Source of the DNA: Bifidobacterium choladohabitans
GTDB lineage: Bacteria; Actinomycetota; Actinomycetes; Actinomycetales; Bifidobacteriaceae
Assembly (NCBI RefSeq): GCF_016102005.1
Contig: NZ_JACFPL010000002.1
Location: 124,001-188,000, forward strand
Length of the DNA stretch: 64,000 bases
Reading direction: 5' to 3'
Shown: piece after piece, positions 16,277 to 24,734 of the stretch
How the letters are laid out: every line of letters begins with the position of its first letter
Numbering within the stretch: position 1 is the stretch's first letter
The notes under the pieces: generated by a model
What the model saw: the letters and a program-made list of their open reading frames with translations, nothing else
Databases searched by the model: none
What the model was told of the DNA's origin: nothing
Program-made: the position numbers and the translations under genes

Positions 16277-17899
16277 TCAGGCGTCGTAGTGCCACTGGGC
16301 CTTGGCGACGGCGGCGTCCACATCCTCAATCGGCTCCCGGTTCAGACCCTCCTGGACCGCCTGTTCAGCCACAGCAGTGGCCACCCGGCGTGAGATCTCC
16401 TTGAGATCGGCCACCGGCGGCAGCACGGCTGTTCCGGGCTTGTCCACGTCGATCATGTCGGAGATGGCGTAGGCTGCGGCCAACAGCATCCCCTTGGTGA
16501 CCAGCCGTGCCTTGGCGACGATGGCCCCGAAGCAGATGCCGGGATACATGAGGGCGTTGTTGCCCTGTCCGATGGAATAGGTGACCCCTTGGTAGTCAAC
16601 AGGCTTTGAGGGGGTGCCGGTGATGACGAAGCCGCGGCCGTGGGTCCAGGCGATTACGTCGGCAGCCTTGGCCTCGGCCAGTTCCGTGGGGTTGGAGATG
16701 GGGCAGATTAGCGGCCGCTCCACATGCTTGGCCATGGCCTCAACAACGTCCTGATTGAAGGCTCCGGCCCTGGTCGAGGTGCCGATGAGCACCGTGGGTT
16801 GGAAGGCGTCGACGACCTGTGCCAGCGAGGTTTTGTCGGTGGCTGAGGTGAACTCGTCCGGCTTGCGGGCATATCGTGTTTGCCCCTCGGTCAGATCATC
16901 CTGGCCCTGCTCGATCAGCCCCTGACGATCGAAGAGCAGAACCCTGTTCCGGGCGGTCTCAGGATCCATGCCCTGGCGAATAATCAGGTCGTCCACGATC
17001 TGGTCGGCGATGCCCACGCCGGCGGTCCCTGCCCCGAAGACCATGATCCTGGTGTCCTTGGGGTCGGCTCCGGCGATTTTCCTGGCGGCGATCAGTGCGG
17101 CCAGGACGGTCACGCCGGTGCCCTGGATATCGTCATTCAGTGTCAGGATCCGGTCTTGGTAGCGCTTGAGGACAGGTGCCGCCTCAGGCCTGCCGAAGTC
17201 CTCCCAGTGGATCAGGGCCTCCGGATAGCGCTGCAGGACCTGCTGGACGAAGTTATCGATGAAGTCGTCGTAGCGCTGGCCTCTGACCCTGGCGAAGTGG
17301 TTGCCCACATAGTCCGGATTGTCCAGCAGGGCCTGGCGGTTGGTGCCGACATCCACCATCACCGGTAGAACGCGCGAGGGGTCAATGCCGGCAGCAGCGG
17401 TGTAGACCGCCAGCTTGCCCGTCAGGATCTCAGCGCCCTGGGCGCCCCAGTCGCCGATGCCGAGAATGCCTTCCGCGTCGGTGCAGACCACCAGATCGAT
17501 GGGTCGGTCGCCGGCGTACTGGTCCAGGGCGTCGCCGATCCCTTCGGGGTGATCGATGGAGATGTAGGCCACGTCGCTGCCCGAATAGAACTCGTCGTAG
17601 CGTTGGATGGATTGGGCCACGGTGGGGGCGTAGACGATGGGCATGTACTCGGTCAGGTGCTTGTCCATGCTCCTGTAGAAGAGGCGACGGTCGGTGCGGC
17701 AGATGCTCATCAGGTAGATCCGCTTGTCCAGATCGGTGGGCTGGGCCAGGAAGCGGCGGTAAACGATGCGCTCGCGCTGTTCGTCATCCTGGACGGCAGC
17801 GGGCAGCAGCCCGTCCAGCTTGAGCTCGCGCCGTTGTTCATAGTCGAATCCCAGTCCCCGGTTGGCATAGGAATCGTTGATGGTATCGAATCCTGTCAT
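16277..17899 (-). CDS. mleS: Malolactic enzyme (NAD-dependent malate decarboxylase to lactate)
   Basis: A 540-residue member of the malic enzyme family, the exact length class of malolactic enzymes, which convert L-malate to L-lactate and CO2 with bound NAD and Mn2+. Visible motifs are YMPIVYAPTVAQSIQRY (85-101), the malic enzyme N-domain; GDWGAQG; VMVDVGTNRQALL; EDFGRP (233-238), with metal-binding acidic residues; NDDIQGTG (255-262); and the Rossmann motif FGAGTAGVG (288-296). The C-terminus NREPIEDVDAAVAKAQW matches malolactic enzymes more than malate dehydrogenases of the ScfA/MaeA type, as far as I recall them. The divergent anion transporter and nearby LysR regulator support the malolactic role. 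An ordinary NAD-malic enzyme making pyruvate is the alternative. Confidence 0.82.
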   Translation of the reverse strand: MTGFDTINDSYANRGLGFDYEQRRELKLDGLLPAAVQDDEQRERIVYRRFLAQPTDLDKRIYLMSICRTDRRLFYRSMDKHLTEYMPIVYAPTVAQSIQRYDEFYSGSDVAYISIDHPEGIGDALDQYAGDRPIDLVVCTDAEGILGIGDWGAQGAEILTGKLAVYTAAAGIDPSRVLPVMVDVGTNRQALLDNPDYVGNHFARVRGQRYDDFIDNFVQQVLQRYPEALIHWEDFGRPEAAPVLKRYQDRILTLNDDIQGTGVTVLAALIAARKIAGADPKDTRIMVFGAGTAGVGIADQIVDDLIIRQGMDPETARNRVLLFDRQGLIEQGQDDLTEGQTRYARKPDEFTSATDKTSLAQVVDAFQPTVLIGTSTRAGAFNQDVVEAMAKHVERPLICPISNPTELAEAKAADVIAWTHGRGFVITGTPSKPVDYQGVTYSIGQGNNALMYPGICFGAIVAKARLVTKGMLLAAAYAISDMIDVDKPGTAVLPPVADLKEISRRVATAVAEQAVQEGLNREPIEDVDAAVAKAQWHYDA

Positions 17900-17981
17900 G
17901 GTCTCACTTGTCCTTCACGATTGGGGCCGGCCGCGTTGCCGGACCTCTGCAATCAGCCTAGAAAAGCCCTTGGCAGCCCGG

Positions 17982-18002
17982 CAAATAAGCATTGTCTATA
18001 TG
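17982..18002 (+). promoter_or_regulatory. LysR-type box, copy 1
   Basis: CAAATAAGC followed by ATTGTCTATATG. It contains the dyad ATA-N9-TAT (17985-17999) expected of a LysR-family site, about 83-103 bases upstream of mleS. A second copy lies inverted at 18074-18094 and matches at 18 of 21 positions. Confidence 0.65.
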
Positions 18003-18073
18003 CCGCCAAGGGGATCATTTCAGTCTTTGACGGGTCTTTAAGGCCTTCAGCGGCTGCCGGATGCGGCGTCCTT

Positions 18074-18094
18074 CATATAGGCAGCGCTTATTTG
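18074..18094 (-). promoter_or_regulatory. LysR-type box, copy 2 (inverted)
   Basis: Reverse-strand CAAATAAGC followed by GCTGCCTATATG, again ATA-N9-TAT with an almost perfect dyad (ATAAGC-N3-GCCTAT). It lies 106-127 bases upstream of the transporter start. Each divergent gene thus has one copy in the same relative orientation. Confidence 0.65.
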
Positions 18095-18200
18095 TCGTCC
18101 CTGCCGCCTGCCGCATAGCATAAGTCCACACGAGCAAGCCGACGAGGAGGTCGGCGGTTTTCAGGCGGTCATACGCCGGACCATGAGCGAAGGAGCAATG

Positions 18201-19676
18201 ATGGGTGAAACAGTACGAACAGGCGGGGGCGGGGGAGACCCCCAGACAGGGGCCAGGCAGCCGTTCAATACGGGCCAACTGGTCAAGGCTCTGATCTGTG
18301 TAGCGGTCGGGTTGGTCATCTTCCTGATTCCGCCTCCCAAGGGACTGACCGCCCAGGGCATGCACATGCTGGGAGTCTTCGTGGGCACCATCCTAGGGTT
18401 GATTCTGCAGCCTCTGCCCACTTCAGCGGTAGCCATCATCGGCATGACCGTGGGGATGCTGACCGGGGCATTGGACCCCAAGAAGGCGGCTTTCAACGGA
18501 CTGGGCAGTGCCTCCATCTGGCTGATCGTGGCGGCCTTCTTCATCGCTCAGGGATTTGTCTCCACTGGACTGGGCCGCAGGATCGCCTTGGTCTTTCTGT
18601 CCAAACTGGGCAAGTCCAGCCTGGGCATAGCATACGGGCTCTCGGCCGCCGACCTGGTCCTGGCTCCGGCCACCCCGTCAAACACGGCTCGTCTGGGCGG
18701 CATCCTTTTCCCGATCATCACGTCCATCAGCGACGTGCAGGATTCAAAGCCGGACACTGATGAGTCCCGGCGACGCATCGGCGCTTACTTGGCGATCACG
18801 GCCAACAACGTCAACGCCATTACATCGGCCATGTTCCTGACGGCTATGGCGGCGGGCCCGGTCGTAGGACAGCTGGCCCAGAAATTCCATGTGGACATCG
18901 GGTGGGGCACCTGGGCCCTGGCCGGCATAGTGCCTGGCCTAATCTGCCTGATCCTCATCCCCGCCCTGATCTACCGCATCTTCCCGCCAACCCTGAGGAA
19001 CGTTCCTCAGGCTCAGGAGGATGCCAAGGATGAGCTCAAGGGTCTTGGCCCGCTGAGCATGCACGAGTGGATCATGGCCGTGACCTTCCTGGTCATGCTG
19101 GTCCTCTGGGCGACCGGCTCGGTGATCCATATCAATTCCACCACCGTGGCCTTCCTGGGCGTGGCCGTGCTGCTGTGCACCAAGATCATCACCTGGCAGG
19201 ACATGGTGGCCAACAAGTCGGCCTGGTCCACACTGATCTTCTTTGGTGTTCTGGTAGGCATGGCGGAACCGCTGAACACCCTGGGCGTCACCACTTGGGC
19301 GGGGGAGATCATCGCCGGACTGGTCAAGGGCATGCCCTGGGTGTTGGTCCTGGTCATTCTGACGATCTTCTACTTCTTCATCCACTACATGTTCGCTTCC
19401 GAGCTGGCCCAGGTGGCGGCCATCTACACGCTCTTCGTCAGCGTGGCCGTGGCTGCCGGGGTCCCCGCCATGCCTGCAGCGCTGATGCTGGGATGCGCCA
19501 GCGGTCTGATCGGCGCCATGACCCATTACGCCTCCGGACCGGCGGCCTTGATTTACGGTGCCGGATATGTCAAGACCTCTGAGTTCCTGCGGATCGGCCT
19601 GATCTGCGGACTGGTGACCGTGGCCATCTTCCTGACCGTGGGTCTGGGCTGGTGGCGGCTCATCGGCATCTGGTAA
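18201..19676 (+). CDS. DASS-family anion (dicarboxylate) transporter, probable malate carrier
   Basis: A 491-residue integral membrane protein of the divalent anion:Na+ symporter family (SLC13/CitT-like). It has about 12 helices, with ATPSNTARLGGILFPI (the SNT anion/Na+ motif) in the first half, ITANNVNAITSAMFLTAMAA, and in the second half HYMFASELAQVAAIYTLFV and MTHYASGPAALIYGAGYV. The ATG at 18201 has AAGGAG at good spacing, while those at 18183 and 18198 do not. It is divergent from malolactic enzyme with paired LysR boxes between them, which suggests uptake of malate or malate/lactate exchange. Citrate, succinate or tartrate are possible alternatives. Confidence 0.8.
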   Translation: MGETVRTGGGGGDPQTGARQPFNTGQLVKALICVAVGLVIFLIPPPKGLTAQGMHMLGVFVGTILGLILQPLPTSAVAIIGMTVGMLTGALDPKKAAFNGLGSASIWLIVAAFFIAQGFVSTGLGRRIALVFLSKLGKSSLGIAYGLSAADLVLAPATPSNTARLGGILFPIITSISDVQDSKPDTDESRRRIGAYLAITANNVNAITSAMFLTAMAAGPVVGQLAQKFHVDIGWGTWALAGIVPGLICLILIPALIYRIFPPTLRNVPQAQEDAKDELKGLGPLSMHEWIMAVTFLVMLVLWATGSVIHINSTTVAFLGVAVLLCTKIITWQDMVANKSAWSTLIFFGVLVGMAEPLNTLGVTTWAGEIIAGLVKGMPWVLVLVILTIFYFFIHYMFASELAQVAAIYTLFVSVAVAAGVPAMPAALMLGCASGLIGAMTHYASGPAALIYGAGYVKTSEFLRIGLICGLVTVAIFLTVGLGWWRLIGIW

Positions 19677-19697
19677 ATCCCGATACCGTAGATATAA

Positions 19698-19741
19698 GTT
19701 TGGCCCCGTCCTGTCGACAGTTCGACCTGGCGGGGCCAAAT
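19698..19741. terminator. Bidirectional hairpin between transporter and kinase
   Basis: Arms TTTGGCCCCG and CGGGGCCAAA enclose about 22 bases in the short space between the convergent transporter and PfkB-family kinase genes. Runs of T flank both sides, so it can end transcription in both directions. Confidence 0.65.
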
Positions 19742-19760
19742 CATATTCAAAGGACGGGGA

Positions 19761-20660
19761 TCATTGACCCTGCTGGCCCAGGTAGTCGGGGATATGCTCG
19801 GGATATTCGGGCCAGGCGCCCGGCTGGGTGCAGACGAAGGCAGCGGTGTTGACGGCAGCCCGGTGGGACTGGGTCAGGGAGGCCCCCAGCAGGCGGTTGA
19901 TGGCGAAGGTGCCGGAGAAGGCATCGCCGGCACCAACAGTGTCGGCCACAGTGATTTCAGGCGTGGGCAGGTGGGAGGACTGGCCGTCCGCCAGATAGAT
20001 TGTGCTGTAGTCGTTGCCGGCGGTCAGCACGATGGTGTCCAGGTACCACTGGTCCATGAACCAGCGGCAGAGTTCGTCGTCGGTGGCTCCGGGCACACGG
20101 AACATGTCGCGCAGGGCGACCAGCTCCTCGTCGTTGAGCTTGAAGACCGTGGCCATGTCCAGAAGCTCCTGGATCAGGTCCTTGCTGTAGAAGGTGCCGC
20201 GCAGGTTGATGTCGAAGAAGCGCATGGCATGGCTTTTGGTGTGGCGCAGCACCTGCAGGCAGGTCTCGCGTGACTGGCTGCTGCGCATGCTCAGCGTGCC
20301 ATAGCAAACGGCGTCGGCCTTGCTGGCCAACCCGGCCAGGTCATCCGTGTATTCCAGATGATCCCAGGCCACATCGGGCTTGAAGACGTACTGGGGGATG
20401 CCCTCGGTCAGCTGGACCTCGACGGTGCTGGTGGGGTGGTCGTTGTGCTGCAGGACGGCATCGACGCCGGCCTTCTGGACCGCCTCCTCAAGCTCCCGGC
20501 CCAGGTCGTCGCGTCCCACGGCGCTGATGGCGTAGCCTTCCGCCCCGTTCTTCGCGGCGTGATAGCTGAAGTTGACCGGCGCGCCACCGGCCCGCTTGCC
20601 TGTTGGCAGGACGTCCCAGAGGATCTCGCCGATGCTGAGGACCACGGGTTTACTGGTCAT
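19761..20660 (-). CDS. PfkB-family sugar kinase, fructokinase-like
   Basis: A 299-residue ribokinase-like kinase that phosphorylates a sugar with ATP in the cytoplasm. The N-terminal motif LSIGEILWDVLPTGKRAGGAPVN covers the substrate-binding GG motif, and TVGAGDAFSG (241-250) holds the catalytic Asp and anion hole. The sequence is closest in memory to bacterial fructokinases (ScrK type), but mannose or N-acetylhexosamine could be substrates. Its start overlaps the 3' end of the upstream ROK repressor gene by 11 bases, so both form one transcript, and the GH20 hexosaminidase gene is divergent. That context would suit a kinase for a sugar freed from glycans. Confidence 0.75.
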   Translation of the reverse strand: MTSKPVVLSIGEILWDVLPTGKRAGGAPVNFSYHAAKNGAEGYAISAVGRDDLGRELEEAVQKAGVDAVLQHNDHPTSTVEVQLTEGIPQYVFKPDVAWDHLEYTDDLAGLASKADAVCYGTLSMRSSQSRETCLQVLRHTKSHAMRFFDINLRGTFYSKDLIQELLDMATVFKLNDEELVALRDMFRVPGATDDELCRWFMDQWYLDTIVLTAGNDYSTIYLADGQSSHLPTPEITVADTVGAGDAFSGTFAINRLLGASLTQSHRAAVNTAAFVCTQPGAWPEYPEHIPDYLGQQGQ

Positions 20661-21927
20661 GGTGTTCCTTTCCTGATGACGGGCGATGCGTCCGCCTTGT
20701 GCTTGTTGACTTCACAGCTGGTCGGCCCATACTGGCCGGATGTTCCAAAAATTGGCTGGCAGCCACCGCAGCGGCCCCGGTCAGCGTGGCATCGGCAGGT
20801 AGGTTGGAGAGCAGAATCTGCGTGTGCTCCCGTAGGCCGGGCAGGGCACGTTGGGATACTATGGCCCGAACTCGTTCAAGCAGGCGGGTACCGGCGGCGG
20901 CCACCATGTCTCCGATGACGATCTGGGCGGGGTTGTAGGCGTTGACGATGGTCACGCAGCCATATCCCACGTAGTCGGCTATCTGATCCACCAGGGTCTG
21001 GGCGGCCTGCTGGCCTGAGCGGGCCTGGTCGAACAGGACCGCGCAGGCCTTGGCATGGGTCATGGCTTCGATTCCAGGGAAGTGATCCCGCATATCCGGC
21101 TGGCGCATGCGGCGATGGATGGCTACCGCCGAGCAGTAGCATTCCAGGCAGCCGCGGTTGCCGCACTCGCAGGGCAGGCCGTTCAGATCGATGCTGACGT
21201 GGCCGATTTCGGTGGCCGCTCCCCGGCTGCCGTCCACCAGGGCGCCCCTGTCGATGACTCCCAGTCCAACGCCTTCGCCCACCAGGAAGTAGGCCATGCT
21301 GGATGCGCTCACGCCTGGGTCGAACAGACTCTGGGCCAGCGCACCGGCTCGGGCATCCTGCTCGATGAAGGTGGGTACGCGGAAGGCCCGGCCGAATTCG
21401 TGGATAAAGTCCACCCCACGCCAGCCGGGCATGCTGGTGACCAGGGCGATGCGGCCGGTATCGCGCAGGTAGGGGCCCGGTACGGCCATGCCCACGGCCA
21501 CGATGGCGGGGTGCGCCTCCAATCGCGCTTCCACTCGTGTTCTGACCTCGGCCACAGCGCCGGGGATGTCATCGGGGTTGACGGGGGGCAGCTCCTCCGA
21601 GTCCAGCAGACGGCCGCTGATGTCGAACAGTCCGATGCTGACCAGGCTGCGGGCGAACTTGACGCCGATGACCTGGTAGCGGTCGGCGTTCAGTGCCAAT
21701 CCGATGGATCGACGGCCACCCTCTGAGTCCATGCTGCCGGTCTCGCTGATCAGGCCCAGGTCGATCAGGCGGGCCACCAGCTTGCCCACGGCCGCCGGCG
21801 TCAGGTTGATGTCCCGGGCCATCTGGGCTCGGGAACTGGTGCCGTGCTGGTGCAGGTACTGGACGATGCGTGACTGGTTGAGCTCGGAGAGGGCCTTTGG
21901 TGTGCTGGCGTATGGGCTGCCGCGCAT
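20650..21927 (-). CDS. ROK-family transcriptional repressor (NagC/XylR type)
   Basis: About 425 residues. The N-terminal winged helix-turn-helix reads LNQSRIVQYLHQHGTSSRAQ with MARDINLTPAAVGKLVARL, followed by the ROK sugar-binding/actin-like fold: VGMAVPGPYLRDTG, EIGHVSIDLNG and the zinc motif CECGNRGCLE. An ATG at 21957 exists, but the one at 21927 is preceded by AAGGAGGAGG and is preferred. It likely represses its own operon (with the PfkB kinase) and the divergent GH20 gene, released by a sugar such as an N-acetylhexosamine or its phosphate. The inducer is inference. Confidence 0.82.
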   Translation of the reverse strand: MRGSPYASTPKALSELNQSRIVQYLHQHGTSSRAQMARDINLTPAAVGKLVARLIDLGLISETGSMDSEGGRRSIGLALNADRYQVIGVKFARSLVSIGLFDISGRLLDSEELPPVNPDDIPGAVAEVRTRVEARLEAHPAIVAVGMAVPGPYLRDTGRIALVTSMPGWRGVDFIHEFGRAFRVPTFIEQDARAGALAQSLFDPGVSASSMAYFLVGEGVGLGVIDRGALVDGSRGAATEIGHVSIDLNGLPCECGNRGCLECYCSAVAIHRRMRQPDMRDHFPGIEAMTHAKACAVLFDQARSGQQAAQTLVDQIADYVGYGCVTIVNAYNPAQIVIGDMVAAAGTRLLERVRAIVSQRALPGLREHTQILLSNLPADATLTGAAAVAASQFLEHPASMGRPAVKSTSTRRTHRPSSGKEHHDQ

Positions 21928-22351
21928 GTCAACCTCCTCCTTGAGTGGTACAGTCACTACATTTTCGTGTACTTTATAAACAACGTTTATATATTAACAT
22001 CGTTTATTAATCTTGCGCAACCTGTATCAACTCGTTTCAACCTGTTAAAGGTTTCTCGATAGAGGCAATTCCATCGTTGAACGCGTCATCGTTGACCAGA
22101 AAGTTCGCCAGTTTCTGCTTCTTGACCAATGCGACCAATCGTAGGTTCTTGCAGGCTTGCCGTCTTGTGGGAATGCTGTTTGTGTAGAGGATATTCGACT
22201 CTGCCGGTGTCCGCTCGGCCTGAATGCCGGAATCTCTTCTTGTCTCCGGCGTATGGGTAGGCTGAGGAGGTGGCCATCGTTGGCCATGGCTGGAGCATGT
22301 CTCTGACGCGGTCGTCAGTGGCATCAGCCTGTTGCGGGAAAGGTATGGAGT
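21928..22351. promoter_or_regulatory. Divergent promoter region of the ROK operon and the GH20 gene
   Basis: About 420 bases with an A/T-rich core at 21971-22012, unusual in this genome. The core holds TTTATAAA (21973-21980) and two direct copies of CGTTTAT at 21984 and 22001, 17 bases apart, likely repressor sites on one face of the helix. The remaining sequence up to 22351 shows no gene that I can support. Confidence 0.5.
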
Positions 22352-24352
22352 ATGAGTCTTGATAATGGCATCGATGCCGTCGCCGATCCGTCCAGGGAGC
22401 GGCCGTTGGCCCTGATTCCCCGGCCGCTCCACTTGCAAAGGGATCGGGGCCGGTTGTTGTTGCCGGTGGCGGGCAGAATCGTCTGCGGTTCAGCGGTTGA
22501 CCAGGAGCTGGGTTCAGTCCTGAGTGGCCAGCTGACAGATACCATTCAGCAGGCCACGGGGATGGTCTGGGATCATTCGCGAGGGCAGGCGTGGAATGGC
22601 GCGATCAGTCTGGATCTGGACCAGAAACTTGGTCCCCAAGAGTATCTTCTGTCCATCGCTGATCGGGGGGAGCGCCGGCCGATTGTCGATATCCGCGGCG
22701 GCGACGGTCAGGGACTGCGATGGGGGGTACAGACCCTTCGCCAGATCATCATGCAATGCGGTCTGGTGCTTCCCGCCCTGCACATCCAGGACCGCCCCGC
22801 CTATCCAACACGCATCTACAGCCTGGATGTGACCCGCGGTCGGGTGCCCACCATGGACTGGCTGCGGCACTGGGCGGACATATTGGCCCTGTATAAGTTC
22901 AATCAGCTGCAACTCTACATTGAGCACACCATGGCTTTCCCGGGCATGAGCGAGGCTTGGAGGGGCACAAGCCCCCTGGAGCCCGGGCAGATCACCGACT
23001 TCGATGACTATTGCGCCCGCCTGGGCATCGAGTTGGTGCCTTCGATCTCCACCTTTGGCCACCATTACACCAGCCTTCGCACTCGCGGATTCAAGGATCT
23101 GGGCGAGTTTCCCGAGCAGGCGGACCGGCCATACTCTTTCATAGAGCGTCAGGAGCATCACACCATCAATGTCAACCACCCACAGGCTCTGGCATTCTCT
23201 ACAGGGCTGATTGACGCCTATGCGCCGCTTATGCGTACGCGAAACTTCAATATCGGCGGAGACGAGACCTTCGATCTGGGCAAGGGGCGTTCGCGGCAGG
23301 ACGGTTCCAGCAAGGATCCTGCTGACATGTATGCCGACTATCTGATCAGCCTGTGTGATCACCTGCATGCACAGGGCCGCCATCCCATGTTCTGGGGCGA
23401 TGTCGCTGTGTCCATGCCCAGGGTCCTGGACAGGCTGCCCAAGGACTGCACGTTGCTCAACTGGCTCTACGAGCCACAGGTGAAACCTGACAAGGTTGCT
23501 CTTGTAGCCTCTACAGGGGCCCGGCAGATAGTCTGCTCGGCCGTTCACGACTGGAATCATCTTCTGCCTGGAATCGACAATGCATGGAACAACATCAGCC
23601 GTCTGAGCCGATACGGGATCCAATACGGTGCCGTTGGGGCCATGGTCACGGACTGGGGCGATTACGGGCATATCAACGATCCGCGTATGAGTTTGCCGGG
23701 CATGGCCTACGCCGCCCAGTGCTTCTGGAATCCCGATGACGATGATCGGGACCGGGTGGACAGGGATATGGACCTGCTGGTCTATGGGGATGCGACGGGG
23801 GACTATCTGCCGGCGCTGATTCAGGCAGGCTCCAGTGTGGTCTTCGGCTGGGACGATATGGTGCGCTACTGGGAGCTGGACGACCGCCACGGCGGTCTTA
23901 ATCAGGATGTGGCATCTACAGTGCCAGGCGTGCCTGAACCGGATCCGTCTGCCGATGTCGACGAAGCTCGCCGTAACCTGCTTATGGCTTTGCGCAATCG
24001 TCTTGAGCAGGTGGATCAGCGTGACGCTCTGCTGGTCGACGCGGCTGCACGCATGGGCAGGGCGGCCGCCGAAAGCCAGGCTGATGCGCGCAGAACTTTG
24101 CAGGCTCAGTTGGTGGCTGTCCATGGCCAACGCCTCTTCAACGCATTGGGTCGTAGTCTGGCCGTTTGCCATGGCGTTCTGCCTGGAGCTCCGGATGCCG
24201 GCGCCGACCGGGGCCTGGCCGATGCCTTGGAGATCTGGTTCGAGTCCTACGCCACGGTTTGGCGTCAGGTCAGTCGCGAATCGGAGTTGGGGCGGATCGC
24301 CTCCGTGATTTGGGGCTTCGCCGACATTCTTCGGAAAGGGACGAACTCCTGA
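22352..24352 (+). CDS. GH20 beta-N-acetylhexosaminidase
   Basis: A 666-residue GH20 enzyme that removes terminal beta-linked GlcNAc or GalNAc. An N-terminal alpha/beta domain (20-150) precedes the TIM barrel: YSLDVTRGRVPTMDWLRHWA, SISTFGHH (231-238), and IGGDETF (301-307), with the catalytic Asp304-Glu305 pair of substrate-assisted catalysis. Conserved Trp and Asp residues follow in AMVTDWGDYGH. There is no signal peptide or anchor, so it acts in the cytoplasm on imported oligosaccharides. The last 200 residues are helical and family-specific. The neighbouring ROK repressor and sugar kinase suggest that it feeds amino-sugar metabolism, perhaps from the N-glycan genes further right. Confidence 0.85.
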   Translation: MSLDNGIDAVADPSRERPLALIPRPLHLQRDRGRLLLPVAGRIVCGSAVDQELGSVLSGQLTDTIQQATGMVWDHSRGQAWNGAISLDLDQKLGPQEYLLSIADRGERRPIVDIRGGDGQGLRWGVQTLRQIIMQCGLVLPALHIQDRPAYPTRIYSLDVTRGRVPTMDWLRHWADILALYKFNQLQLYIEHTMAFPGMSEAWRGTSPLEPGQITDFDDYCARLGIELVPSISTFGHHYTSLRTRGFKDLGEFPEQADRPYSFIERQEHHTINVNHPQALAFSTGLIDAYAPLMRTRNFNIGGDETFDLGKGRSRQDGSSKDPADMYADYLISLCDHLHAQGRHPMFWGDVAVSMPRVLDRLPKDCTLLNWLYEPQVKPDKVALVASTGARQIVCSAVHDWNHLLPGIDNAWNNISRLSRYGIQYGAVGAMVTDWGDYGHINDPRMSLPGMAYAAQCFWNPDDDDRDRVDRDMDLLVYGDATGDYLPALIQAGSSVVFGWDDMVRYWELDDRHGGLNQDVASTVPGVPEPDPSADVDEARRNLLMALRNRLEQVDQRDALLVDAAARMGRAAAESQADARRTLQAQLVAVHGQRLFNALGRSLAVCHGVLPGAPDAGADRGLADALEIWFESYATVWRQVSRESELGRIASVIWGFADILRKGTNS

Positions 24353-24734
24353 TCGGATCGGTTGCGATGGTCATGTCGAAAGGTCGGGAGAGCGCAAAGA
24401 TGACCATCAATGAGTAGAGCGTCGCTCTGCGGCATTTTGAGCGTTTCTTGCACGGAGTCCCAGGATTGCATAAATCTCGAACCAGGCAAATTGTCATGCC
24501 AGGAGGAGTTCGGCTTTCGTCGTTGGGTGCTAGTTGAGCGCGGGGTCTTATAGGGCGAAGGAGTTTCTTGAAAACCACTGAGTGGTACCTGGGTTGGCGA
24601 TACCACATCCATATAATTCAACGAATTGACAAAATCGATCCGTCCCTCTACTCTTGATGTTCAGGAGGCAGGAACTGGTTTCCTCCCCTGTGAACGCCGT
24701 AAAGGCAGATGCAATAGGCAAAGGAGCATTTCGT
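24353..24734. other. Gap between the GH20 gene and xylA
   Basis: About 380 bases without a convincing gene. The right end holds the xylA promoter (24626-24654). A palindromic CCACTGAGTGG near 24580 might be a regulatory site. Open frames on the reverse strand look random. Confidence 0.4.
24626..24654 (+). promoter_or_regulatory. Promoter of xylA
   Basis: TTGACA (24626-24631), a 17-base spacer and TACTCT (24649-24654), about 80 bases upstream of the xylA start. The perfect -35 box and ideal spacing make this the best sigma-70 promoter I can see in the window. Confidence 0.6.

Noticed and set aside
22514-24172. 552-residue reverse-strand frame
   Set aside because: Antisense to the GH20 gene, whose catalytic motifs are intact. 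Long antisense frames are common in G/C-rich genes.
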